Position numbers and translations under genes: made by a program
Assembly: GCA_020445605.1 (NCBI GenBank)
Contig: JAGRGH010000059.1
Span: 1 to 64,000, forward strand
Direction: 5' to 3'
DNA length: 64,000 nt
Source of the DNA: Chromatiales bacterium
Lineage (GTDB): Bacteria; Pseudomonadota; Gammaproteobacteria; JAGRGH01
Notes under the pieces: model-generated
The model's input: only the letters and a program-made list of their open reading frames with translations
What the model was told of the DNA's origin: nothing
Databases searched by the model: none
Shown: positions 63,999 to 64,000 of the stretch, piece by piece
Layout of the letters: every line of letters starts with the position of its first letter
How positions within the stretch are numbered: the stretch's first letter is position 1

Positions 63999-64000
63999 AT

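Overview
The window is a 64 kb stretch of a high-GC gammaproteobacterial chromosome. dksA beside gluQ, a UvrY/GacA-type regulator, tadA, cysZ, class I fumarase, a PKHD hydroxylase and a DsrC/TusE-like protein all fit that class. A complete exosortase A (XrtA) exopolysaccharide operon points to an environmental, probably aquatic or sediment, biofilm former. I cannot name the genus. There are no ribosomal RNA genes and no CRISPR array; there is one tRNA (tRNA-Ser, anticodon CGA).

Layout. 1-9.9 kb: the 3' end of a sensor kinase, an AT-rich gene remnant, a very large secreted M4-type metalloprotease, tadA, an MBL-fold hydrolase, tRNA-Ser between two 54-bp repeats, a secreted C-type lectin-like protein with an exosortase-type C-terminus, a LuxR-type response regulator and a uracil-DNA glycosylase. 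9.9-17.2 kb: housekeeping genes (YheT-like hydrolase, ABC exporter, gluQ, dksA, HAD phosphatase, cysZ, a glycosyltransferase). 17.4-38.4 kb: the exopolysaccharide/exosortase block. From 18650 to 38380 sixteen genes run in one direction with gaps of at most about 50 bp and mostly start/stop overlaps: export lipoprotein, chain-length protein, tyrosine kinase with a Tyr/Gly tail, outer-membrane barrel, ATPase, wecB, deacetylase, FemAB-like protein, glycosyltransferase, xrtA, glycosyltransferase, amidotransferase, glycosyltransferase, sulfotransferase, methyltransferase, O-antigen-ligase-like protein and a second deacetylase. Together they would build, modify, export and anchor a polysaccharide and process PEP-CTERM-like proteins such as the lectin at 7.9 kb.

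38.4-48.5 kb: mgtE and a class I fumarase, then a low-GC accessory cassette (41.9-45.1 kb) of two genes: a beta-propeller (NHL)/LamG/papain-like protease protein and a partner ending in a helix-hairpin-helix domain. A multi-hairpin repeat lies on its left and a decayed copy of the fumarase 3' end on its right. A membrane glycosyltransferase fused to a PAN/apple domain and a low-GC methyltransferase follow.

48.5-64 kb: an ATP-grasp (RimK-like) ligase paired with a GNAT-C39 peptidase; a two-component system whose kinase has a long proline-rich sensor region, divergent from an EF-hand protein and an animal-type haem peroxidase; a malate thiokinase (mtkA, mtkB)/malyl-CoA lyase/BASS-transporter group that would split malate to acetyl-CoA and glyoxylate; a PKHD hydroxylase; a DsrC-like protein lacking both redox cysteines; and, at the edge, part of an orphan Cas6-like protein. 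Three families of hairpin-rich repeats lie in the intergenic gaps. The NHL-protease cassette is the best candidate for an undescribed system.
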